From JBHEKP01 sp041859375 (lineage in GTDB: Bacteria > Hydrogenedentota > Hydrogenedentia > Hydrogenedentales > CAITNO01), in contig JBHEKP010000141.1 of assembly GCA_041859375.1 (NCBI GenBank), forward strand, positions 1 to 23,777: a stretch of 23,777 nt of DNA, written 5' to 3'. The position numbers were made by a program, and so were the translations under genes. The notes beneath the pieces are model-generated. The model did not search any database, was not told where the DNA came from, and saw only the letters and a program-made list of their open reading frames with translations. Positions 7,102 to 14,459 of this stretch are shown one piece after another (positions within the stretch are counted from its first letter, which is position 1; each line of letters begins with the position of its first letter).

Positions 7102-7243
7102 TCTCGTCACCAAGTTGCACTTGGTGACGGGCGTTTCTTCGAAGTTTTACTTCATTTTTGCCGTGTAATGGATGTTGCGGAGATACTGTTGGTTGCAAAG
7201 TATAACTTCGCAGACAAGGGCCTCCCCAAGCACAACTTGGGGA
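7102..7243 (+). repeat. Hairpin module, copy 2, with an extra fourth hairpin
   Basis: Bases 7102-7220 match module copy 1 (2811-2930). Here the palindromes are better preserved: CGTCACCAAG-TTGCA-CTTGGTGACG (7105-7129, perfect 10-bp stem), GAAG-TTTTA-CTTC (7141-7153), TGCAAAG-TATAA-CTTCGCA (7194-7212, one mismatch) and, just beyond the shared part, TCCCCAAG-CACAA-CTTGGGGA (7223-7243). All four have the same AAG-N5-CTT core with a five-base loop but different outer arms. It lies in the 428-bp gap between the ELW-repeat gene and lnt, which otherwise holds only gene fragments. Confidence 0.75.
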
Positions 7244-7261
7244 CGAGAGAAACGAAACCCA

Positions 7262-7321
7262 GTCCGCCTCCGCTTCGTCATGAAGGACGCCGACCTCTTC
7301 GCCATCCAATTCACGGAGTGA
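7262..7321 (+). pseudogene. Duplicated 3' end of the secreted propeller gene
   Basis: Sixty bases match 2684-2743 at 57 positions, including the stop codon. It encodes only the last residues (VRLRFVMKDADLFAIQFTE type) and has no upstream coding partner, since hairpin module 2 ends 18 bp before it. The three differences are all transitions that leave the protein unchanged, so the copy either is recent or came from a paralogue under selection. Confidence 0.8.
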
Positions 7322-7325
7322 GTCA

Positions 7326-7406
7326 ATGAGCACTCCCACAAATGAGAAGCAGAAAAAACTCGTTCGGCAATCCCCTGGGCAGTCCCGCCAAATCCGCCCC
7401 GCCTGA
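7326..7406 (+). pseudogene. 5' fragment of a gene related to the small partner gene at 4754
   Basis: Bases 7326-7372 match 4754-4800 (ATGAGCAC...CAGAAAAAACTCGT.CGGCAAT) with about seven differences. Similarity then stops abruptly and the frame ends at a TGA at 7404. The 26-residue product starts MSTPTNEKQKKLVRQ. It begins four bases after the stop of the duplicated propeller 3' end, so two unrelated fragments are joined. No function is expected. Confidence 0.65.
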
Positions 7407-7430
7407 ATTTTTCCTTGACGCGGCGGTGGG

Positions 7431-9005
7431 GTGATTGTGCATGATCTGTGGGCGATGAAAAACAAACTGACCGCATACGCGCTGCCCGTGCTCGCGGGGG
7501 TGCTTCTTTCCTGGGCTTTTCCCCGGTTCCACGTTCATTGGCTGGCATGGGTGGCTCTGGTGCCGCTGGTGCTGTCCGCCGGACGGGCCGCCCCGCTCCA
7601 GGCGGGATGCCGCTTTTTCCTGGCGGGCTGGGTGTTCCACTCCATCCTGCTGCAGTGGCTCTGCGCGAACATCTTCTGGGCGGGCGGCTGGGCCGTCATC
7701 GGCCAGCAGTTGCTCTGCGTGCTTCTGGCGCTGCACTGGGCGGCGGTGGGCGCGGGATGGCGCTGGCTGACCCGGCGCTGGCCGGGGCTGCCCGCGCCGC
7801 TGGTGCTGGCGGCCTGCTGGTATGCCATGGAATTCCTCATGGCCCGCTGGTTCAGCGGCTTCGGCTGGGGCGCGCTGGGCTACAGCCAGGGGCCCCTCCC
7901 CTCCCTGGCCCGCTGGGCCGCGCCGGGCGGGGTGGAATTCGTGTCGGCCGTGCTGGTGCTCTTCAATGCCGCCCTGGCCGGGATGCTGGCGGGTCCGAAG
8001 CGACCCGCCCATGCGGCCCTTGCCGTTGCGGTGCTACTGGTGGCGCTTTTCGGGCTTAATTTGGCCCCCGCCGGGAAAGCGGCGGAAGCGGACGAACCCT
8101 TCAGCGCCCTGCTGGTCCAGCCCGCCTTTTCCCAGGAAATCAAATGGGATCCCGATTTCTTTGAGTTCATGGGCAAAACCCTCGACCAGAACACACGCGC
8201 CGCCGCGAAAAAGGGGCCGGTCAGCCTGATGGTCTGGCCTGAGGCGGCCGTGCCGGGCGATCTGGCGATGGATTCCACGCTGGAACCCCTCCGGCGGCTG
8301 ACGGCGGAGACGGGCGCGCCCCTTTTCACCGGCATCACCCGCGACGACCCCGCCACGGGGAAAAGCTACAACTCCACCGCCCTCATCACCCCGGACGGCG
8401 CGGTGGCGGCGGTATACGACAAGGTCCACCTCGCCCCCTTTGGGGAATATGTCCCCTTCGGCACCATCCTCCCCTTCCTGGAAAGCATCGCCTTCGGCGG
8501 ATGCGATCCCGGCGACACCCAGAAAGTTATTCCCGTTGGCAACCGCACCCTCGGCCCCCTCATCTGCTTCGAGGTGCTCTTCAGTCCCATGGCGCGGGAA
8601 CTAAAGCGCATGGGCGCGGATTGTCTGGTGGTGGTCACCAATCTGGCATGGTTCGGCGCAAGCAACGCCCAGCTTCAGGAACTGGAGATTGCCCGGTTCC
8701 GCGCCATCGAGACCGGCCTGCCCTTGGTGCATTGCGCCAACACGGGCATATCGGGCGTTTTTGATTGTTATGGCAATTTTTTGTCTGTCAGCATGCGAAT
8801 TGGCGCTGACGGTCGCGTCATGCAATATGACCAAAGCAGAATCATCCCGGCCATGTTGCAGGGACAGCGCATGGCGGGGGTGATTGCCGTCAGCCCCCCG
8901 GCCGCGAGCCTTCCCACACTGTGGTTGCTGGGAGTGTGGTTGATTCCCTTGGCGGTTTTTATGACCGCCTCAAATATTCGTTTTAAGACAAATAAAGATA
9001 CATAA
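7431..9005 (+). CDS. lnt: Apolipoprotein N-acyltransferase
   Basis: Lnt adds the third acyl chain to the N-terminal cysteine of lipoproteins at the periplasmic face of the inner membrane. The product is up to 524 residues, the usual family length. An N-terminal multi-helix membrane part (about residues 12-210) is followed by the nitrilase-type domain. The catalytic Glu-Lys-Cys triad is visible: E271 in WPEAA, K331 in YDKVHLAPFGEYVPF and C379 in ICFEVLF. TNLAWFGAS and ETGLPLVHCANTGISG match the conserved C-terminal motifs. A last hydrophobic helix lies near 490-512. The start is uncertain: GTG at 7431 directly follows GGTGGGG, GTG at 7437 has better spacing from it, and ATG at 7455 gives the typical MKNKL beginning. 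The stop is two bases before murJ, so the two are co-transcribed. Confidence 0.95.
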   Translation: MIVHDLWAMKNKLTAYALPVLAGVLLSWAFPRFHVHWLAWVALVPLVLSAGRAAPLQAGCRFFLAGWVFHSILLQWLCANIFWAGGWAVIGQQLLCVLLALHWAAVGAGWRWLTRRWPGLPAPLVLAACWYAMEFLMARWFSGFGWGALGYSQGPLPSLARWAAPGGVEFVSAVLVLFNAALAGMLAGPKRPAHAALAVAVLLVALFGLNLAPAGKAAEADEPFSALLVQPAFSQEIKWDPDFFEFMGKTLDQNTRAAAKKGPVSLMVWPEAAVPGDLAMDSTLEPLRRLTAETGAPLFTGITRDDPATGKSYNSTALITPDGAVAAVYDKVHLAPFGEYVPFGTILPFLESIAFGGCDPGDTQKVIPVGNRTLGPLICFEVLFSPMARELKRMGADCLVVVTNLAWFGASNAQLQELEIARFRAIETGLPLVHCANTGISGVFDCYGNFLSVSMRIGADGRVMQYDQSRIIPAMLQGQRMAGVIAVSPPAASLPTLWLLGVWLIPLAVFMTASNIRFKTNKDT

Positions 9006-9007
9006 AG

Positions 9008-10594
9008 TTGGTTTCCACCAAAAACAGCATTGTGAAGTTTACGGCCATCTTCGCCGGGGGCACCATGCTCAGCCGGATCACCGGCCTGTTGCGTGACATG
9101 GTGTTCCTGCGCTTTATCCATGGTGAGGCGCTGGGTACCTTCCTCTTCGCCTTCAGCATGCCCAACATGCTCCGGGACATGCTGGGGGAAGGGGCCACCA
9201 ATGCGGCCATGGTGCCCGTGTTCGCGGCGGAAAAGGACAAAAAGACGGAGGCGGAATACCGGGAGACGGTGGCCTCGGTCATGGGGGCCATGTTCCTCCT
9301 CTTCACGGTGATTACCCTCGCGGGGGTGGCCCTGATGCCCTTGGTGCCTTGGGCGTTGCGCTTGCTCGGCCCCATCACCCACCGGGAAATGCCCCAGACC
9401 GAGGCGGAACTGGCGGAGATGGTGCTGCTGCTCCAGTGGACTTTTCCCTACTTTCTCATGATCGGCCTCTCCGTTTTTGCCATGGCCCCCCTCTTCGTCG
9501 CCCACCGCTACGGCACCTCCTCCTGGTCGCCCCTTATATTAAACGTGGTGCTGATGGTTGCCTGCGTGTTCATGACCGGCTGGTTTGAGAATCCCGCCTG
9601 GGCGCTGGTCATCGGCATCTGGGTGGGGGGCCTTCTCCAGTTGGTGGTGCAGTTTTGGGACATGCACCGGACCACCGGCGTGCTCCTCCCCAAATTCCGG
9701 CTGCGCCATCCCGCCGTGGCCCAGGTGTTCTGGCTGCTCCTGCCGGTCATCATCGGCCAGGCCACCGGCGAGGTCAACAAGGTGGTGGAGCGCTTTTTCG
9801 CCTATTCCCTCGGACCAGACAAGGTGGCGGCCCTCTATGTGTCCAACCGGCTGGTCCAGCTTCCCCTCTCCATTTTCGGCACCGCCGTGGCCGTGGCCAT
9901 CCTGCCCACCCTCAGCCGTGCCGGCGCGCGGGGCGAGTACGGCACCGTGAAGGAAACCCTGCTCAGGGGTTTTTGCCAGTCCTTCTTCCTCGTGGCCCCC
10001 GCCATGGCGGGACTGCTGGCCATCCGGGAACCCCTGATTCGGCTACTCTTCCAATGGGGTGTCTCGGACGCCAACGCCACCCGGCAGGCGGCGGATGCGT
10101 TGCTTTATGCGGGGATGGGGCTGGTTTCATACTCCTGGGTAAAGGTCAGCATCCAAGGTTTCTACGCCATACAAAACACCAAGATTCCGGTCATCGCCGC
10201 CACCATCAGCATGGCCATGAACATTGTGCTGAACATTCTGCTGGTCCGGCCCATGGGCTATCTGGGCCTTGCCTTTTCCACCACCCTTTCCTACACCCTT
10301 AACTTTATGATTGTTTATATCTTTTTGTGCAGGCGATACGGGCGCATGTGGGATGCCCCCTTTCTTGTATCCCTTGCAAAAATCGCCCTTGCCGCGGCGA
10401 GTTCCGGATTCGCCGCATGGATTATCGCCCGGTATGCTGAAGCACAGTTTGGTTCGGAAACGTTTATATACAGATGCATTCCTGTATTTTCTGCCATATC
10501 CATTGCTGTGGTTGTTTATTTCGGCGTTGCATTGCTCATGGGCATAGCCGAGGCGCGCCAGACCTTCGCCCTCTTTTCCCGCCGTCTTCGTTAA
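9008..10594 (+). CDS. murJ: Lipid II flippase MurJ (MviN family)
   Basis: MurJ flips the peptidoglycan precursor lipid II across the inner membrane. The product is 528 residues with about 14 hydrophobic helices, as in the MOP-superfamily members. Hallmarks are SRITGLLRD with R23 and R29 six residues apart, and PNMLRDMLGEGA with R56; these correspond to the conserved arginines of the central cavity. PALNRAGARGEY-like LPTLSRAGARGEY and FYAIQNTKIP are also typical. The only reasonable start is a TTG at 9008, three bases past the lnt stop, because the MurJ-like N-terminus begins there and no ATG is available before M20. There is no strong ribosome site, so translational coupling to lnt is likely. 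Pairing of lnt with murJ makes an envelope-biogenesis operon. Confidence 0.95.
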   Translation: MVSTKNSIVKFTAIFAGGTMLSRITGLLRDMVFLRFIHGEALGTFLFAFSMPNMLRDMLGEGATNAAMVPVFAAEKDKKTEAEYRETVASVMGAMFLLFTVITLAGVALMPLVPWALRLLGPITHREMPQTEAELAEMVLLLQWTFPYFLMIGLSVFAMAPLFVAHRYGTSSWSPLILNVVLMVACVFMTGWFENPAWALVIGIWVGGLLQLVVQFWDMHRTTGVLLPKFRLRHPAVAQVFWLLLPVIIGQATGEVNKVVERFFAYSLGPDKVAALYVSNRLVQLPLSIFGTAVAVAILPTLSRAGARGEYGTVKETLLRGFCQSFFLVAPAMAGLLAIREPLIRLLFQWGVSDANATRQAADALLYAGMGLVSYSWVKVSIQGFYAIQNTKIPVIAATISMAMNIVLNILLVRPMGYLGLAFSTTLSYTLNFMIVYIFLCRRYGRMWDAPFLVSLAKIALAAASSGFAAWIIARYAEAQFGSETFIYRCIPVFSAISIAVVVYFGVALLMGIAEARQTFALFSRRLR

Positions 10595-10609
10595 ATCTCT
10601 CCGCAAAAC

Positions 10610-10650
10610 TATTGACAAGAAAATGAAAATAACTTAAACTCTTGTCAATA
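10610..10650 (+). promoter_or_regulatory. Promoter nested in a perfect 11-bp inverted repeat
   Basis: TATTGACAAGA (10610-10620) and TCTTGTCAATA (10640-10650) are perfect reverse complements separated by 19 bases. Inside them lies a sigma-70-type promoter: TTGACA at 10612-10617, a 17-base spacer and TAAACT at 10635-10640. The left arm therefore covers the -35 box and the right arm runs from the -10 box to the start point, the geometry of a dimeric repressor site. A hairpin role is less likely, because the loop is long and no T-run follows. It drives the coiled-coil gene whose ATG is at 10740. Confidence 0.6.
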
Positions 10651-10739
10651 AAGGGAGTATTGTGTTTCAACATCAACAGATACTTCCCTGACCAGCGCGG
10701 CTGAAAACCGATCATTTTGCGACAAAGGCGGGACAGACC

Positions 10740-13226
10740 ATGAGCACATCCAATCCCCTTCAAGCCCTTGAATCCCTGGCGGCGGCCCTGGAGCAGGCCA
10801 AAAACACACCGGCCACCACGGCCACCGACGAATACGCCTCCCTGCGCGCGGCCCTGGAGAAACTGACAGAGCAGGCGGGCGCGGCGCGCGAGGAGCAGAC
10901 GCGGTGGATAGCGGGGATGGAGGACGCCCTTGCGGCGCTGCGCGACTCGCTGGCGGACATGGACGAGGCCGCCGCCGCCGAATGGCGCGCCAAGGCGGAG
11001 GAGATGGAGCACAGACTGGAGGAGGTCACCGCAAGCCTCCAGGCGGCCGAGGCCCGCGCGGCGGAAATGGAAATGAAGCTCAGCACCAGCGAGGCGGTGC
11101 AGCAGCATGTGCGCGAGCTGGAGGAGCACCTGGAAAAGCGCGGCGAAACCATCAATGTGGCGCGCCGCCGCATCCTGCGCATGCAGGAAAAACTCGAGGT
11201 CATGGCGGCCGACAAGGCCTCCGGCGACGAACGGATCAAGGAGCTGGAACTGACACTGGAACGGCGCAACGCCGCCCTCAAAACGGCTGAGGACCGGTTC
11301 AGCGAATTGCGCCGCAAGCTGGAAAGCCGCACCACCGGCGCCAGCGCCGTGATGCAGGCGCAAATCCGCGCCCTTGAAACCCAGGTGGAGGAGGGCCAGA
11401 AGGCCGCCGCCTCGCTGGAGGAGGTGAACGCCTCGCTGCGCCAGGAGCTGCAGCAGAAAACCGCCGAGGCCGCCGCGGTGCGCCAGCGCATGGAACAGCA
11501 CAAGACCCAGACCGAGGACGCCGAGCGCGAACGGGACGACGCCCTGCGCCGGGTGGACCGCCTGGAGCAGGAACTGCGCAAAAATTCGGCCGCCATGGAC
11601 CTGGTGTCGGGCGAGCTCAAGCGTCTCGGGGACAAGCTGAAGGAGCGCGACGGCGAACTTCAGTCGGCGCACACCGAACTGGACAAGTCCCTTGCCGCGC
11701 TGCACGCCGTCCAGGGCGAGAAATCGGCTCTTGAGGACCGTGTGGCGGAACTCAGCGCCAGCCTGAAAAAGGCGCAGTCCGAACTGGAATCCGCCAGCGC
11801 AAAGGCCGAAAAGGCCGGCGCGGAAAAGGGCAGCGCGTCCGCCGAACTGGAAAAGGCGAAGCAACGCCTCGCCGAGCTGGAGTCAGCCCTGAAAAAGACC
11901 CAGGCCGAACTGGAAAAGACTGAAAAGTCCCGCGCCGCGCTGGACAAAACCGCCGGTGAGGCCAAAAACGAGGCCAAGATACTGGGCGCGCGGGTCAACG
12001 AACTGGAGAAGACCCTCGCCGAGAAAAGCGACAGCGCGGCGGGCGCCGAGGAGGCCCTTGCCCGCCTGAACGAGGAAACCGCCGCCGCCGCCGCAAAGGT
12101 GGAGGCGGCGCACCAGCGCATCGCCTCCCTTGAATCCACCCTTTCCGAGCGCGATCAGGCGCTTGAAAAGGCGGATCACCGCGCCGACGAGGCGGAGGAA
12201 AAACTCGCGGCGGCAGCCGGAACCGCCTCCGAGGCGGAGCAGAAACTTGCGGGCCTGGCCGCGGAGGCCGAGGCGGCCCGCGCAGAGGCGCAGTCGCTGC
12301 GCGCCGAACTGGACAGCGTTGCGGCGGAAAGGGAGCATGCGGCGGCGCACCTCGCCGGACTGGAGTCCGCGCTGGAATCCGCCAAGGCGCGCGCGGAGGA
12401 GGCGGAGCGGGAGTGGGCCGCGAAACTGGAGGCGGAAAAACAGGCCGCCGCCTCGGCAGCCGCCGAGGCCGGGGAACTGAGGGAGCGGCTGGAGGGCGCG
12501 ATGGGCGCCGAAGAGGCCGAAGCGCTCCGCCGGGAGGTGGAGAAGGAGCGCGACCGTGTGGCCAACCTTGAGGACCGCCTGGAGGAGGAACTGGCCAAGG
12601 GGCTGAAATCCACCCTGGCCCAGCAGCTTGCCGAATCCATCCGGGACGCCGAGGAGGCCCGGGGCGAACTGCGCCAGCTCAGGCGCGAACTGGAGAAGTT
12701 CCGCAGGTCGGGCGCGCCCGCCGAGGCGGAAGGGGAGGCTGCGGCCCCCGAAAACATCGAAGCCGCCATCGCCGCGCTGCCCCCGGAAAAGCGGCGCAGC
12801 CTGGGCGAGGCCCTGGCCGCCGCAAAGCTTGTCACCCGCAAACAGCTCACGGACCTCGCCGCCGCCCAGAAGAGGACGCCGGATGTGAGCCTGGCCGACC
12901 TGATACGCGAACGGGGCCTGGTGGACGATGAGACCCTCGCAAAGGTCTTCTCCATACAGGGCGGCATCCCAATGCTGGACCTGGCCGCTGAAAACGCGGT
13001 GAACGCGGACATTGCCGCGCTTGTTCCCGAACGGGTGGCAAAGAAATATACCTGCATCCCGGTGCGCCTTGAAAACGAGCGGCTGGTGCTGGCCATGGCC
13101 AACCCCATGGACCTGCTTGCGATTGAGGACATCGGGCTCATCACCCAGAAGAGTGTTGACGTGCGCGTGGCCCCCCACTCCGCGGTGGAGGCCGCCATCA
13201 ACCGCTACTACTGGGAACCCGAATGA
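10740..13226 (+). CDS. Long coiled-coil protein with C-terminal MshEN/GspE-N-type domain
   Basis: The product is 828 residues with no signal peptide. About residues 1-670 are almost unbroken coiled coil, Ala/Glu/Lys/Leu-rich heptads, helped by an internally repetitive codon pattern. An acidic Pro/Ala linker (APAEAEGEAAAPEN) leads to a globular domain at about 675-828 that resembles the N-terminal domain of type II secretion/type IV pilus ATPases (GspE/PilB/MshE). Two 24-residue half motifs are readable: SLGEAL...L...Q starting at 687 and SLADLI...L...Q starting at 717, six residues apart. This is the MshEN layout known to bind cyclic-di-GMP, but the leading Arg of each half is Ser here. ERVAKKYTCIPVRLENERLVLAMANPMD is the typical second lobe. 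No Walker ATPase follows. It may be a scaffold for polar or pilus machinery; binding is untested. Confidence 0.75.
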   Translation: MSTSNPLQALESLAAALEQAKNTPATTATDEYASLRAALEKLTEQAGAAREEQTRWIAGMEDALAALRDSLADMDEAAAAEWRAKAEEMEHRLEEVTASLQAAEARAAEMEMKLSTSEAVQQHVRELEEHLEKRGETINVARRRILRMQEKLEVMAADKASGDERIKELELTLERRNAALKTAEDRFSELRRKLESRTTGASAVMQAQIRALETQVEEGQKAAASLEEVNASLRQELQQKTAEAAAVRQRMEQHKTQTEDAERERDDALRRVDRLEQELRKNSAAMDLVSGELKRLGDKLKERDGELQSAHTELDKSLAALHAVQGEKSALEDRVAELSASLKKAQSELESASAKAEKAGAEKGSASAELEKAKQRLAELESALKKTQAELEKTEKSRAALDKTAGEAKNEAKILGARVNELEKTLAEKSDSAAGAEEALARLNEETAAAAAKVEAAHQRIASLESTLSERDQALEKADHRADEAEEKLAAAAGTASEAEQKLAGLAAEAEAARAEAQSLRAELDSVAAEREHAAAHLAGLESALESAKARAEEAEREWAAKLEAEKQAAASAAAEAGELRERLEGAMGAEEAEALRREVEKERDRVANLEDRLEEELAKGLKSTLAQQLAESIRDAEEARGELRQLRRELEKFRRSGAPAEAEGEAAAPENIEAAIAALPPEKRRSLGEALAAAKLVTRKQLTDLAAAQKRTPDVSLADLIRERGLVDDETLAKVFSIQGGIPMLDLAAENAVNADIAALVPERVAKKYTCIPVRLENERLVLAMANPMDLLAIEDIGLITQKSVDVRVAPHSAVEAAINRYYWEPE

Positions 13227-13299
13227 GCCAATTCCCAGGGGAATAAGCCCCGGCGTCCCCGTGTCATGAAAAAGGCAACCAACGACAAGGACGCCTGAT

Positions 13300-13983
13300 A
13301 TGATGCGGAAAGCGGCGAAAATCATGGCTGTGTTGCTTTGTGTCCTCCTTGTGGCGCTGCTCGGCGCCTGGACGGCGGTGGGTTACGCATCCACCAAGGG
13401 CATAGAGACGCCCAAATACACCCTCGTCTCAAAAACCGGCGACTATGAGATCCGCGAATACGCCGGATACATCCGCGCCGAGGTGGTTGTGAAGGGCACC
13501 TTCACCGGTTCGCTGAATTCCGGTTTCAGAAAGGTGGCCGATTACATTTTCGGCAACAACACCGCCGCTTCAGGCATCGCCATGACCGCACCGGTCATTT
13601 CCGAAAAGGCCGCCGCCTCCGAGAAAATCGCCATGACCGCGCCGGTCATCTCCGAAAAATCCGGCGAGGAGGGCTCCTATGTGGTGGCCTTCGTGATGCC
13701 CTCGGAATACACCCTTGAGAAACTTCCCAAACCCAACAACGGCGAGGTGACCCTGAGGGAGGTGCCCAAACAACGGTATGCGGTGCTGGTTTTCGGGGGC
13801 TATGCCACGGAGGCGCGCACGGCGGACAAAACGGCCGAACTCGTTGCCGCGCTCGGCAGGGACGGAATCAAGACCGCCGGGGAACCGATGCTGGCGCAGT
13901 ACGACCCGCCCTGGACCCCGCCCTACATGCGAACGAACGAGGTGCATGTGGCCCTCGCCGGGGACCCGGCTCCCGCCGGATAG
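13300..13983 (+). CDS. SOUL/HEBP-family heme-binding-type protein
   Basis: The product is 227 residues. The ATG at 13300 follows AAGG at nine bases; the next codon is also ATG. A hydrophobic helix at about residues 7-28 (IMAVLLCVLLVALLGAWTAV) is a signal anchor or uncleaved signal, placing the domain in the periplasm. The SOUL domain shows YEIREYAGYIRAEVVV, GFRKVADYIFGNN, the doubled IAMTAPVISEK motif (near residues 93 and 109), VAFVMPSEYTLEKLPKPNN and TPPYMRTNEVHVAL. Eukaryotic relatives bind heme or hydrophobic ligands; in bacteria the role is unclear. The doubled IAMTAPV is normal for bacterial members. It starts 73 bp after the coiled-coil gene, with only a weak TTCCC-AG-GGGAA palindrome between them, so read-through is possible. 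Confidence 0.88.
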   Translation: MMRKAAKIMAVLLCVLLVALLGAWTAVGYASTKGIETPKYTLVSKTGDYEIREYAGYIRAEVVVKGTFTGSLNSGFRKVADYIFGNNTAASGIAMTAPVISEKAAASEKIAMTAPVISEKSGEEGSYVVAFVMPSEYTLEKLPKPNNGEVTLREVPKQRYAVLVFGGYATEARTADKTAELVAALGRDGIKTAGEPMLAQYDPPWTPPYMRTNEVHVALAGDPAPAG

Positions 13984-13990
13984 TTGCTTG

Positions 13991-14019
13991 TTGTGCGGAT
14001 GCCCCGTTAGGCCTATAAT
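13991..14019 (+). promoter_or_regulatory. Sigma-70 promoter of the Rrf2-type regulator
   Basis: A perfect TATAAT (14014-14019) stands 17 bases after TTGTGC (13991-13996), which keeps the TTG of the -35 box. Transcription should start near 14026, 26 bp before the ATG at 14052. It begins just after the SOUL stop at 13983, so the regulator has its own promoter. Confidence 0.6.
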
Positions 14020-14051
14020 AGCCGCCAGGCAACACGGGAAAAACAGGCGAC

Positions 14052-14453
14052 ATGAAACTTACCACAAAGAGCGAGTACGCCCTGCTGGCGCTCATATACC
14101 TTGCGCGCAACAACACCGGGATTTACATCAGCGGCGAGATCATCGCCCAGGAGCAGGGGATACCCATCAAATTCCTCCAGCACATACTGCTCGCCCTCAA
14201 GCGGGGGCGTTATGTGCAAAGCTCAAAGGGTCAGCGCGGCGGTTACCGCCTTGCAAAGCCGGCCAACGCCATATGCATCGCTGAAATCGTGCGTCTTTTC
14301 GACGGTGCCCTCGCCCCCACCGAGTCTGTGAGCACCTACTTTTACGAGTCCACCCCGATCGAGCGGGAGGACCGCCTCATCGCCGTGTTCCAGAATGTCC
14401 GCGACTATGTGGCGGCGCTGCTGGAAAAGACAACGATCCAGGACGTGTGCTGA
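14052..14453 (+). CDS. Rrf2-family transcriptional regulator without Fe-S cysteines
   Basis: The product is 133 residues, the family's usual size. The N-terminus MKLTTKSEYALLALIYLAR is the Rrf2 winged-helix signature, followed by the recognition region IPIKFLQHILLALKRGRYVQSSKGQRGGYRLAKP. After it comes the long dimerization helix. The three cysteines that hold the iron-sulfur cluster in IscR and NsrR are absent; the only cysteine is the last residue. It is therefore more like CymR-type members that sense by partner or ligand rather than a cluster. The ribosome site is weak (AGGCGAC). It ends six bp before the convergent pabBC gene. Target genes cannot be told from the sequence. Confidence 0.9.
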   Translation: MKLTTKSEYALLALIYLARNNTGIYISGEIIAQEQGIPIKFLQHILLALKRGRYVQSSKGQRGGYRLAKPANAICIAEIVRLFDGALAPTESVSTYFYESTPIEREDRLIAVFQNVRDYVAALLEKTTIQDVC

Positions 14454-14459
14454 GGCCTT

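Noticed and set aside
11883..13325. Long minus-strand frames under the coiled-coil gene
   Set aside because: They are Gly/Leu/Arg-rich mirror images of a GC-rich coiled-coil sequence, with no start signal or known motif.
13569..13664. Doubled IAMTAPVISEK segment in the SOUL protein as a recent tandem duplication
   Set aside because: Two IAMTAPV motifs are common in bacterial SOUL-family proteins, so this is normal family architecture.
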